Origin: Ilumatobacteraceae bacterium
GTDB taxonomy: Bacteria; Actinomycetota; Acidimicrobiia; Acidimicrobiales; Ilumatobacteraceae
Reading direction: 5' to 3'
Assembly: GCA_023263695.1 (NCBI GenBank)
Contig: JALQUZ010000009.1
Span: 1 to 48,364 of the forward strand
DNA: 48,364 nt
Below are positions 17,293 through 25,622 of the stretch, piece by piece (positions within the stretch are counted from its first letter, which is position 1; each line of letters opens with the position of its first letter). The notes beneath the pieces are model-generated. The model ran no database searches. It saw only the letters and a list, made by a program, of their open reading frames with translations, and was not told the DNA's origin. The translations under genes were made by a program, and so were the position numbers.

Positions 17293-18453
17293 ATGAATTT
17301 TGATCTCACCGATGAACAACAAGCAATTGTTGATACCACTCGCACCTTCACTGAAAAAGAGTTGATCCCTCACGAAGAACGCGTAGAGAAGCTTGGAGAC
17401 GTACCACCAGATTTGGTGAAGCAAATTAAGGAGCGCTCAATCGCAGCCGGAATCTATGCATGCAACATGCCTGCCGAATACGGCGGAGGCGGACTTGACT
17501 CATTTGATTCGACTCTCGTAGACCGCGAATTTGGCGCAACGTCGTATGCATTGCATTACATCGTTGCCCGTCCATCAAACATCTTGCGTGCATGCAAAGA
17601 CGAGCAAATTCAGGAATACCTCATTCCAACAATTTCTGGCGAACGAGTTGACTGCCTAGCGATGAGCGAACCAGACGCTGGATCGGATGTTCGTGGCATG
17701 AAGTGCACCGCGGTAAAGGATGGCAAGGACTGGGTAATCAACGGAACAAAACACTTCATTTCGCATGCCGACCTCGCCGACTACACCATCTTGTTTGCAG
17801 CAACCGCCGAAGAGCAGACCTCAAAAGGCCCGAAGAAAAAGATCACCGGCTTCCTCGTCGACTTCGACACACCTGGTTGCGAAAAGGTTGCTGGATATAA
17901 CTGCGTTTCAAACTCTGGTTATCACAACATGATTATTAACTTTGATAATTGCCGAGTTCCTGAAAGCAAGATTCTCGGCGAACTACACGGAGGTTTTGAC
18001 GTAGCCAACGAATGGCTTGGCTCAACCCGCCTGCAGGTTGCCGCTGTTTGTGTTGGCCGCGCACGACGAGCATTGAATCTGAGCATTGAGTGGGCGGCAA
18101 GTCGTGAACAATTTGGACAACAGATTGGCAAGTTCCAAGGCGTGTCGTTCAAATTGGCAGACATGCAAACTCGCCTCGACGCTGCCGAACTGTTGACCTT
18201 GCGTGCTGCGTGGAATGACGCGCACGGCAAGTTTGACGATGCAGAGATGGCAATGGCCAAGGTATTCGCCAGCGAAATGTGCCAGTTCGTGACCGATGAA
18301 GCCATTCAAATCTTCGGTGGCATGGGCTTGATGGACGAATTACCGCTCGAGCGCATGTGGCGTGACACTCGCGTAGATCGCATTTGGGACGGCACCAGCG
18401 AAATTCAGCGACACATCATTTCACGTCAACTTCTGCGCAAGTACGGCGGCTGA
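17293..18453 (+). CDS. Acyl-CoA dehydrogenase, probable gamma-butyrobetainyl-CoA dehydrogenase
   Basis: This 386-aa flavoprotein would introduce a trans-2 double bond in an acyl-CoA and pass electrons to ETF. It shows AMSEPDAGSDVRGMK (residues 123-137), INGTKHFIS (149-157), the arginine-rich REQFGQQIGKFQ and FGGMGLMDELPLERMWRD. The position that carries the catalytic Glu in many members (YEGTSEIQ) is WDGTSEIQ here, with Asp366. The neighbours are CaiD and a CoA ligase, so gamma-butyrobetainyl-CoA to crotonobetainyl-CoA is the likely step, the reverse of CaiA. SD AAGGA precedes the ATG. ETF genes occur later in the window. Confidence 0.85.
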   Translation: MNFDLTDEQQAIVDTTRTFTEKELIPHEERVEKLGDVPPDLVKQIKERSIAAGIYACNMPAEYGGGGLDSFDSTLVDREFGATSYALHYIVARPSNILRACKDEQIQEYLIPTISGERVDCLAMSEPDAGSDVRGMKCTAVKDGKDWVINGTKHFISHADLADYTILFAATAEEQTSKGPKKKITGFLVDFDTPGCEKVAGYNCVSNSGYHNMIINFDNCRVPESKILGELHGGFDVANEWLGSTRLQVAAVCVGRARRALNLSIEWAASREQFGQQIGKFQGVSFKLADMQTRLDAAELLTLRAAWNDAHGKFDDAEMAMAKVFASEMCQFVTDEAIQIFGGMGLMDELPLERMWRDTRVDRIWDGTSEIQRHIISRQLLRKYGG

Positions 18454-18461
18454 TCTCGACC

Positions 18462-20471
18462 ATGCCCGATCTCTCCCGTTTACTCAACCCACGCAGCATT
18501 GCCGTTATTGGCGGCTCCCCTGCTGCACGAGTGGTTGAGCAGTGTCAGAAATTGGGATTCACCGGGAATATTTGGCCAGTTCACCCAACGAAGAAAGAGA
18601 TGCACGGCGTCGCATGCTTTCCCTCGCTTGCAGACATTCCTGGAGTTCCTGACGCCGCATTCGTAGCGGTCAATCGCCATCTCACGCTTGATGCAATTTC
18701 CCAACTCAGCGCGATGGGCGCTGGCGGCGCAGTGTGTTACGCATCGGGGTTTGCAGAATCCGGCGATGTCGAACTGCAAGAAGAACTCGTTCGCCGAGCA
18801 GGAGAACTTCCTATCCTTGGTCCGAATTGCTACGGATACATCAACTCCTTGGACGGAATTGCGCTCTGGCCCGACGAGCATGGCTGCCGTCCCGTGAAGC
18901 ACGGCGTGGGAATCATTTCGCAAAGCGGCAACGTTGGCATCAACCTCACCATGCAGCAACGCGGTCTGAACATGGCCTACATGGTGACTGTAGGTAATCA
19001 AGCAGGCGGCGGAGTTGAAGATGCGCTGCAATCATTTATTGATGACGACCGCGTTACCGCAATTGGAATGTTTATCGAAGCTGTGCGCGAACCCATTCGC
19101 TTCGCCCATTTGGCACAACTCGCATTCAACAAGGGCAAGCGCATCGTCGCACTACAAACCGGCAAGTCTGAAGCAGGCGCATTGATTGCCGCCTCACACA
19201 CCGCATCGCTTGCAGGAAATCGACAGGCTTATGCAGCGTTGTTCGATCGTTGCGCGGTTGCCACAGTAGAAACCCCAACTGAACTGATTGAAACACTGAA
19301 GATGCTGGACAACGGTGGCGTACTCAGCGGATATCGACTCGCTTCATTGTCGTGTTCTGGTGGTGAGGCTTCGCTTATTGCCGACATGTCGGAATTTACG
19401 AACTTAAAGTTTGAACCATTTCCCGCAGAGCAGACTGCACGAATTGAAGCAACGCTCACTGAATTGGTTCACGTTGCCAATCCATTTGACTACCACACCT
19501 TCATGTGGGGCGATAAGCCAGCGATGACCGCAACGTTTTCCGAAACCATGCGCGGCGATCATGACGCAACGTTGTTATTGCTCGATGCCCCGCCACGCGA
19601 TGACCAAGACGCAAGCAGTTGGCTCGTTGCTGCCGAAGCATTTGCTGCAGCTGCACAAGCAACTGGCCGTCGGGCAGTGTGTGTGGCAACCATTCCTGAA
19701 TGCTTTTCAGAAAGCATGCGCTCCTCCATCATGTCGCTTGGGTTAAATGCAGCACAAGGACTACGTGAAACTCTCGTTGCATTGGACCGCGCCGCGTGGC
19801 TTGGCACTCATTCACCGATGCCACTTCCTACACCCGTTTCAACACCAGGTGTCACTGCATTAGTTGACGAAGCAAATAGCAAAACCCTGCTCGCTTCGTG
19901 GGGTGTGCCCGTGCCTCAAGGTGCTCGATGCACCCGCGATTCCGTGACTACCGAAGCCAAACGCATTGGCTTCCCCATCACACTAAAAGGCCTTGGACTC
20001 GCCCATAAAAGTGAAGCTGGCGCTGTAGCCGTTGGTTTGCGCGATACAGATCAGCTCGTTGCCGCACTTAACGCAATGCCTGCAGACATTGGCGAATTCC
20101 TCGTGGAACAAACCATCACGGGAATCGTTGCCGAAGTGTTGGTGAGCATTCGTAGGTCTGCCCCGCTTGGTTGGCTCATCACCGTTGGCGCAGGCGGAGT
20201 GCTCACCGAACTCTGGCGTGATACCCAATGCCTACTTGCTCCAGCAACAGCCGACGACCTACGTAGTGCACTTCAACGATTGCGCATCGCCCCAATTTTG
20301 AACGGCTACCGCGGCAAACCTTCAGCCAATATCAATTCACTGGTCAATGCAATATTGACGCTGCAACAACATGTAGTTGGTTCCAATCTTGCAGAAGTAG
20401 AACTCAACCCAGTGCTCGTCACCACCACGTCATCTGTTGCAGTAGATGCATTAATCATCGAGGAGAAATAG
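18462..20471 (+). CDS. NDP-forming acyl-CoA synthetase (ACD family)
   Basis: This 669-aa enzyme would form an acyl-CoA with ATP cleaved to ADP and phosphate. The order is CoA-binding domain (about 1-125, RSIAVIGGS), two succinyl-CoA-ligase-like domains (VGIISQSGNVG at 149-159, phosphohistidine candidate His246 in ASHTASLAGN), and a C-terminal ATP-grasp domain (about 450-669) with FPITLKGLGLAHKSEAGAV. I chose the ATG at 18462 because the longer open frame overlaps the acyl-CoA dehydrogenase by 70 bp. The stop is followed 3 bp later by caiD, whose ribosome site AGGAGA lies within this gene. In context it would activate gamma-butyrobetaine or carnitine, replacing CaiC/CaiB. The substrate is inference. 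Confidence 0.85.
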   Translation: MPDLSRLLNPRSIAVIGGSPAARVVEQCQKLGFTGNIWPVHPTKKEMHGVACFPSLADIPGVPDAAFVAVNRHLTLDAISQLSAMGAGGAVCYASGFAESGDVELQEELVRRAGELPILGPNCYGYINSLDGIALWPDEHGCRPVKHGVGIISQSGNVGINLTMQQRGLNMAYMVTVGNQAGGGVEDALQSFIDDDRVTAIGMFIEAVREPIRFAHLAQLAFNKGKRIVALQTGKSEAGALIAASHTASLAGNRQAYAALFDRCAVATVETPTELIETLKMLDNGGVLSGYRLASLSCSGGEASLIADMSEFTNLKFEPFPAEQTARIEATLTELVHVANPFDYHTFMWGDKPAMTATFSETMRGDHDATLLLLDAPPRDDQDASSWLVAAEAFAAAAQATGRRAVCVATIPECFSESMRSSIMSLGLNAAQGLRETLVALDRAAWLGTHSPMPLPTPVSTPGVTALVDEANSKTLLASWGVPVPQGARCTRDSVTTEAKRIGFPITLKGLGLAHKSEAGAVAVGLRDTDQLVAALNAMPADIGEFLVEQTITGIVAEVLVSIRRSAPLGWLITVGAGGVLTELWRDTQCLLAPATADDLRSALQRLRIAPILNGYRGKPSANINSLVNAILTLQQHVVGSNLAEVELNPVLVTTTSSVAVDALIIEEK

Positions 20472-20474
20472 CCA

Positions 20475-21251
20475 ATGACCGTTCATGTCACCACTTCACT
20501 TGATGGCAAGGTGCTAGAGATCACTCTTGATCGACCAAAGGCAAATGCAATTGATGCGGCCACCAGTCGCGAGTTGAGTAATGCATTTGTTGCGTTTATG
20601 GCAGACCCCGTACAACGCGTTGCCATTCTTACCGGTGGTGGAGAGAAGTTCTTTTCTGCAGGATGGGATTTGAGTAGTGCCGCAGACGGCGAATCATTCG
20701 AATCCGATTACGGCGCGGGAGGCTTTGGCGGCTTCCCTGAATTACCAAATCGAACCAAGCCGATCATTGTTGCGGTAAACGGTATGGCAGTAGGCGGCGG
20801 TTTCGAAATTGCCATGTCGGCAGACTTCATTGTTGCCGCAGAACACGCACAATTCTTTCTACCTGAAACTCGAGTTGGCGTTCTTCCCGATGCCGGTTCA
20901 GTGCGTCTTCCGCGATTGCTTCCTCGTCAACTTGCAAATGAAATCATTTTCGGTGGCCGTCGCTTATCGGCACAGGAAGCAATGAATTGGGGAATTGTCA
21001 ACAAGGTTGCGCCGGCAAATGCTGTCATGGATACCGCGCGGGCTCTTGCAGCAGAAATCTGCTTGTCTGCCCCACTCAGCATTGCTGCAGTGCTCGACAT
21101 TATTCGTGAAACTGAAGACTTAAGCATCGCAGATGGTTACGCCGCAATGCGCAAGAACGAGGCATACATCACCGCTATTCATTCGCAAGATGCGATGGAA
21201 GGCCCAAATGCCTTTGCGGAAAAACGTGACCCTGTGTGGAAAGGTAAGTAA
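20475..21251 (+). CDS. caiD: Carnitinyl-CoA dehydratase / crotonobetainyl-CoA hydratase (CaiD-like)
   Basis: This 258-aa crotonase-fold protein would hydrate crotonobetainyl-CoA to L-carnitinyl-CoA. It has LEITLDRPKANAID (residues 14-27), KFFSAGWDLSS and VNGMAVGGGFE ending at Glu111, LPETRVGVLPDAG with Glu131 and the end AFAEKRDPVWKGK. From memory these strings are close to E. coli CaiD, including the numbering of the two active-site glutamates. It is the last gene of the operon and converges with the hydrolase gene 3 bp away; no terminator was seen in that gap. Together with the CoA ligase and acyl-CoA dehydrogenase it gives a gamma-butyrobetaine to carnitine route. Confidence 0.88.
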   Translation: MTVHVTTSLDGKVLEITLDRPKANAIDAATSRELSNAFVAFMADPVQRVAILTGGGEKFFSAGWDLSSAADGESFESDYGAGGFGGFPELPNRTKPIIVAVNGMAVGGGFEIAMSADFIVAAEHAQFFLPETRVGVLPDAGSVRLPRLLPRQLANEIIFGGRRLSAQEAMNWGIVNKVAPANAVMDTARALAAEICLSAPLSIAAVLDIIRETEDLSIADGYAAMRKNEAYITAIHSQDAMEGPNAFAEKRDPVWKGK

Positions 21252-21254
21252 GGC

Positions 21255-22376
21255 TTACTTCGCCTTCGACATGCACTCATCCAGCACGTCGAGCAGTTCA
21301 ATTCCGCGACTGTCTGCATTTTCAGACTGAAACTCGCGCATCGCATATGAAAAACTGCCCTGCAAACTAGGCCAAGCGCCATGAGTAGAACCGCCAGCCC
21401 CAGTATGTCCGAAGGCAAGCTGATCCATTCCTAGCCGCGAAGGGTTTGGGTTCAGTTCAAAGCCAACACCGAAGCGCAACAGTCGACCCGACAACGGGTC
21501 GTTGCCCACCGAACGCTGTTGACGGGCAATCTCGATCGTTTCGGGCTTCAACATTCGCACTCCGTCAAGTTCGCCGCCATTCACCAACATGGCGTACAAC
21601 CGCGACATGGCATACGCACTGGCTATGCCGCCTCCGCCCGGAAGCTCCGACTTTGCAAACATGGACGTTCCTCGTTCGGCAGGAATCATGCCGTACACGT
21701 ACTGCAAGCGAGGGTCCACGTCATCGCCTGCCATGGCCGAATAGTTGTAGTTTGCCGCACGTGTGGTTTCACCTATGCGCGGTAACACCGAATCTGGTGC
21801 TCCAATGTGCAGATCTAGTTGCAACGGCCCTGCAATTTCTTCGCGCACGAAGGTTCCGATGCTTCTGCCATCGACGCGGCGCAACAACTCACTCGCAATC
21901 CACCCGTATGTCATGGCGTGATACGAAGGAATTCCTATTGGCGTAATCGGGTGTTGTGCCGCAACATATTGAGCCATCAAAATTGGATCTGAAATCTCCT
22001 CCACACTGATTGAGCGTTCCAAACCAGGCACTCCAGCAACGTGGGCAAGCGAGTCTCCAACCGTTACATGCCCCTTGCCGCCTTCAGCAAACTCAGGCCA
22101 AACACTGTCAATAGGTGCTTCCAAATTAAGCAGTCCACGCTCAACGAGCATCATGATTGCAGTTGCACAAATACCTTTCGTGCCTGATGCGATAACGCAT
22201 ACGGTTCCGTCGTCCCAAGGCTTTTCATCGCTACGAACACCGCCCCACAAATCAATGACCTGTTTGCCCTTATGAGTTGCTGCAAACGATGCACCCGCCA
22301 TTTTCGGACCGTGATATTTGTTGAAAACCTTGGCCACAGGTTCGAATCCAGGCGCTACAAATTGTTCTCGTGACAT
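21255..22376 (-). CDS. Beta-lactamase-fold serine hydrolase (EstB/class C-like)
   Basis: This 373-aa protein of the serine beta-lactamase/esterase superfamily has SGTK (Ser64 to Lys67) as the SxxK motif, a Tyr-Gly-Trp triplet in AMTYGWIA as the YxN equivalent, and HTGAGG as the third box. There is no signal peptide, so it is probably a cytoplasmic esterase or amidase rather than a resistance enzyme. The ATG at 22376 has GGAG 10 nt upstream; an in-frame GTG at 22382 overlaps the previous stop but sits too close to it. It is the last gene of the demethylation operon, coupled to the homocysteine methyltransferase. The substrate is unknown. Confidence 0.85.
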   Translation of the reverse strand: MSREQFVAPGFEPVAKVFNKYHGPKMAGASFAATHKGKQVIDLWGGVRSDEKPWDDGTVCVIASGTKGICATAIMMLVERGLLNLEAPIDSVWPEFAEGGKGHVTVGDSLAHVAGVPGLERSISVEEISDPILMAQYVAAQHPITPIGIPSYHAMTYGWIASELLRRVDGRSIGTFVREEIAGPLQLDLHIGAPDSVLPRIGETTRAANYNYSAMAGDDVDPRLQYVYGMIPAERGTSMFAKSELPGGGGIASAYAMSRLYAMLVNGGELDGVRMLKPETIEIARQQRSVGNDPLSGRLLRFGVGFELNPNPSRLGMDQLAFGHTGAGGSTHGAWPSLQGSFSYAMREFQSENADSRGIELLDVLDECMSKAK

Positions 22377-22378
22377 GC

Positions 22379-23389
22379 TCACTTGTCTCCTCTTCCGCGT
22401 TTACGACGCGAGTCTCGATCGGTGGTGTCAGAAACAGTTGGCACCGAATTGGTTAGTGCACCGAGCGCATTCACGACTTCATCAATACTTGGCACCGAGC
22501 CCTTAGTATGGCCATCAATTGCATGACGCATTGATGCCACATGTTCTGGGGAGTTTCCACAACAACCACCAACAATTCTTGCGCCTGCATTAACTGCAAG
22601 TTCTGCATAGGTAGCCATCAACTCTGGCGTTCCCGAATACGTAATGGTGGTTCCAACAAACTTTGGAATTCCGCAGTTTCCTTTTGACACCACCGGAGTC
22701 GAAAAGCCCGACATTTCTGACACCGACACCACAATGTCCGAAGCTCCGACGCCACAATTAGCGCCAATCGCAAGAGGCTGAGGTTCGATACCCGCGAAAA
22801 CTTCTTCAAGCGCACCGGGCATGATGCCCATCATCGTTCGGCCAGCAGTATCAAACGACATGGTGCACACATATGGCATGCCCACGCGAATTGCAGCGAG
22901 TGCTGCAGCACGTGCTTCCTCTGGTGCCGACATGGTTTCGATCCACGCGACGTCTGCGCCACCAGCCTTTAACCCGTCAATTTGTTCGGCAAATGCATCA
23001 ATTGCTTCGGCTTCAGTGAGCGCGCCAAGCGGCTCAAATAGTTCGCCAGTTGGCCCAACTGAACCCGCAACCACAACGGGCCGTGGCGATGCATCGGCAA
23101 TTTTTCGTGCAATCTGTGCTGCACTCTTTGCTAACTCAAATGTGCGCGACTGCGCGTTGTGCAACTTCAATCGATGTCGATTGCAGCCAAACGTATTGGT
23201 GAGAATGATGTCAGAACCGGCATCAACAAACTGCTGGTGAAGCGATTCCACGCGATCTGGATGCTCGGTGATCCAGAACTCTGGTGGTTCGCCCGAGGTA
23301 AGCCCCATGGCGAAATAGTTTGTACCCGTTGCCCCATCTGCCAATAACACTTTTCCTGAAAGCAGCAACTGCTCCAGCGATGTTTGCAT
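22379..23389 (-). CDS. Homocysteine S-methyltransferase family protein (Bmt/BHMT/MetH N-terminal type)
   Basis: This 336-aa zinc TIM-barrel methyltransferase has ADGATGTNYF at the start, ILTNTFGCNRHRL, and zinc cysteines Cys212 (GANCG) with Cys276-Cys277 (GGCCGN), the full ligand set. It would methylate homocysteine to methionine using a methyl donor such as glycine betaine or a methyl-corrinoid protein; no cobalamin domain is fused. It lies 9 bp after the DAO oxidoreductase in the demethylation operon. The last 15 residues are Arg/Asp/Gly rich (SRRKRGRGDK), like tails on other enzymes of the operon. Direct betaine:homocysteine transfer is possible but not proven. Confidence 0.86.
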   Translation of the reverse strand: MQTSLEQLLLSGKVLLADGATGTNYFAMGLTSGEPPEFWITEHPDRVESLHQQFVDAGSDIILTNTFGCNRHRLKLHNAQSRTFELAKSAAQIARKIADASPRPVVVAGSVGPTGELFEPLGALTEAEAIDAFAEQIDGLKAGGADVAWIETMSAPEEARAAALAAIRVGMPYVCTMSFDTAGRTMMGIMPGALEEVFAGIEPQPLAIGANCGVGASDIVVSVSEMSGFSTPVVSKGNCGIPKFVGTTITYSGTPELMATYAELAVNAGARIVGGCCGNSPEHVASMRHAIDGHTKGSVPSIDEVVNALGALTNSVPTVSDTTDRDSRRKRGRGDK

Positions 23390-23398
23390 TGAACGAGA

Positions 23399-24703
23399 CT
23401 AACCCATCACGTTTCCGGCGGTGTCCGCCTGAGTGCGAAGTCGCGAGAACGCAGAAAGGTTGATTGGCATTCCAGTGAACTCGCCCATAACTTCTACTGG
23501 GGTCACATCATGGTCAATGCCCTGCTCTTGCGCTTCAATGAGCGTGCGCATGAACTTACCAACGAGTGGTGCATTCTTGAACTGGTTACCACTTGTGCCA
23601 CAGGCCATGAAAAACCCAGGAAGGCTGGATTTGTCGTACAGCGGAATCCAGTCGTCGGTCACGTCGTATAACGCGCCGATGCCAAGCAGCTTGTGCGGAA
23701 TGCCGAAGTCTGGCAATCGACGTGCCAAACGAAGCATGACTCGCTCGAAGAACTCCACTGAAACCGAATCGTTCCAGTTGTCTGCATCGTCCAAGAAGTG
23801 CAATGGATCGCATGCTGGCTCTGTAGTGCCCACATTGAGCAAGTCACCCATGTGTGGACGGAAGTACTGACCAAGGTCGAGGTCTGCAACAACCGGCGCG
23901 TTGTCTTCCAAGCGGAAGCCCTTTGGTGCTGGTGGCGAAAACACTTCTTGACGCAATGGACGGTGATGCACTTTCATCTCGTCGTATACGCCTGCCATAC
24001 GGTTGATTGCGGCGGCATGCGGGCCAGCGGCGTTGATGACGATTGGCGCCTCGAAACGCTCACCCGTCTTCAGGACAACGCCACTCACCACGTCTCCATC
24101 GCGAGTGATTTCACTGACTTCTTTATGGAACAAGAACTCGGCGCCGTAATGCTTTGCAGCATTAGCCAAGTTGTGTGCAGCCAACATTGGGTCGTCCATG
24201 AATCCGCTCAACGGGTCGAACAAAGCCGACAGCTGATCATATGGATCGTCTGCAAACGCAGGGTCTTCAATTGCTTTCGGTGGATAGAACTTGCCCGTTT
24301 CAAATGCTGGCCAACGCTTCTTCACTTCTTCTGGGGACAACACTTCATATGGAATGCCGAATTCGTCCCACAGTTCGCGCTGGCGGAGGCCGTCGTACCC
24401 TTCGGTAAGGAATACCAAATAACCCGTCTGAATGTACTTGGCCATGCCGTCTGGGTCTTCAATTCCTACAAACTTGTTCCAGTTAAACCAATGCTGAGCA
24501 TTTTCCCATGCCATCAAAATGGTGTTGAAGTTTGAATACGTAAAGCGAATGATTGCTGACGATGCACTAGTTGACCCAGCGCCTGCGGCACCACCTTTAT
24601 CGATCACCACAACTTTGCGACCATGACGCGACAGTTCGAGTGCAATGGATGCACCCATAACTCCGCCACCAATGATCACCACATCAGTTTTGGTTGTACT
24701 CAT
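23399..24703 (-). CDS. FAD-dependent oxidoreductase, DAO family (sarcosine/dimethylglycine oxidase-like)
   Basis: This 434-aa amine oxidoreductase has the FAD fold VVIIGGGVMGASIALEL near residue 10, then DKGGAAGAGSTSASSAIIRFTYSNF in the region around 35-60 (given as location), and GIGALYDVTDDWIPLYD with ACGTSGNQFKNAPLVG near the C-terminus. It lacks a GcvT half. Within this operon it most likely oxidises dimethylglycine or sarcosine, releasing formaldehyde-level carbon and passing electrons to ETF or oxygen. The ATG overlaps the MTHFR stop (ATGA, 24700-24703), which fixes the start; the longer frame to 24733 runs into MTHFR. The substrate is inference. Confidence 0.85.
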   Translation of the reverse strand: MSTTKTDVVIIGGGVMGASIALELSRHGRKVVVIDKGGAAGAGSTSASSAIIRFTYSNFNTILMAWENAQHWFNWNKFVGIEDPDGMAKYIQTGYLVFLTEGYDGLRQRELWDEFGIPYEVLSPEEVKKRWPAFETGKFYPPKAIEDPAFADDPYDQLSALFDPLSGFMDDPMLAAHNLANAAKHYGAEFLFHKEVSEITRDGDVVSGVVLKTGERFEAPIVINAAGPHAAAINRMAGVYDEMKVHHRPLRQEVFSPPAPKGFRLEDNAPVVADLDLGQYFRPHMGDLLNVGTTEPACDPLHFLDDADNWNDSVSVEFFERVMLRLARRLPDFGIPHKLLGIGALYDVTDDWIPLYDKSSLPGFFMACGTSGNQFKNAPLVGKFMRTLIEAQEQGIDHDVTPVEVMGEFTGMPINLSAFSRLRTQADTAGNVMG

Positions 24704-25584
24704 ACTTGCTGCTCCAAAATTGCATTTGCCCACTGTGCGGTATCTGCAGTGCTGTTGAACGTGAACGAGTGGATTCCCGAAACGTTCAGTTCGTCTGCCT
24801 TGACGGCAATGTCATTCAACAATTTCGTTGGGTCATAACCGCCTGGTGCGAACATGAGCGTGAGTGATGCTTTGTTCTTCTTCAAATAACGAAGCGACTG
24901 GCCAACGCCAGTGCGTACACCCACCGACATTAAACGTGTGCGGTCAACAACTCCCGGAAGTCCAAGATTAATTGGCGTGGTGAAACCTGCTGCACGCAAG
25001 TCCTTCAACCAGCTCAAAATCAATGGCGCATCGAAACACATTTGTGTTGATGCAAGACCCTTTACGCCGTGGCTCTTGAGTAATGCTTCTTTCTCAATAA
25101 CTGCGTTATGCAAATCGCCCTTACTAATGGTCGCATGACCATCTGGGTATGCACCAAAACCAATGGTGTCAACACCAGGCTTTGCTTCCAGGAAATCTTT
25201 CATGAACGGAAGCGCATATTGATAATGAGGCGGAACTTCAGCATCGCCACCAATGATGAACACTTCTTTGATTCCCTTTTCGCGCACCCATGCGGCCAAT
25301 TTCGCTGCATGCTCTGGACCTTCAACCAATCGAGCAGCAAAGTGAGGAACCACGTTGTGGCCCTTCTCCAGTAATTGTTCACACAATTGCTGAGTAGTGG
25401 CAATGCCCTTTGCTGGTGAACAAGTAACTGAAACAGCCGCACCCTTTGGCAAGTCGGCAATGGCTTGGTCAAGTGACTTCAACGGCACCAGTTCGTAGCG
25501 CATGTTGCGCACAAGCCGTTGTGCAGCAGGTGTGGTCTTTCCCCCACGCTTACCTTTGCCGAGAAGTGTCGAAATGATGCTCAT
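24700..25584 (-). CDS. Methylenetetrahydrofolate reductase family protein
   Basis: This 294-aa TIM-barrel protein of the MTHFR family interconverts 5-methyl-THF and 5,10-methylene-THF with FAD. Family strands include AAVSVTCSPAKGIATTQQL, VPHFAARLVEGPEHAA, FIIGGDAEVPPHYQYALPFM, IGFGAYPDGHATIS and STQMCFDA. I set the ATG at 25584 with CGGAG five bases upstream; a much longer open frame upstream is non-homologous and crosses into the mttB end. In this operon it would run towards methylene-THF, oxidising methyl groups taken from betaine. It sits between the MttB homologue and the DAO enzyme. Electron acceptor unknown. Confidence 0.86.
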   Translation of the reverse strand: MSIISTLLGKGKRGGKTTPAAQRLVRNMRYELVPLKSLDQAIADLPKGAAVSVTCSPAKGIATTQQLCEQLLEKGHNVVPHFAARLVEGPEHAAKLAAWVREKGIKEVFIIGGDAEVPPHYQYALPFMKDFLEAKPGVDTIGFGAYPDGHATISKGDLHNAVIEKEALLKSHGVKGLASTQMCFDAPLILSWLKDLRAAGFTTPINLGLPGVVDRTRLMSVGVRTGVGQSLRYLKKNKASLTLMFAPGGYDPTKLLNDIAVKADELNVSGIHSFTFNSTADTAQWANAILEQQV

Positions 25585-25622
25585 TAGTGCTCCGTATAGT
25601 TTTTTGTGATGGGGGTTGAGAC

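Noticed and set aside
21255-22376. An antibiotic-resistance beta-lactamase
   Set aside because: It lacks a signal peptide, the motifs fit the esterase branch of the fold, and the neighbours are catabolic genes.
23798-24535. A 245-codon open frame on the plus strand
   Set aside because: It is antisense to the DAO oxidoreductase, is rich in Trp, Cys and Val, and has no start signal.
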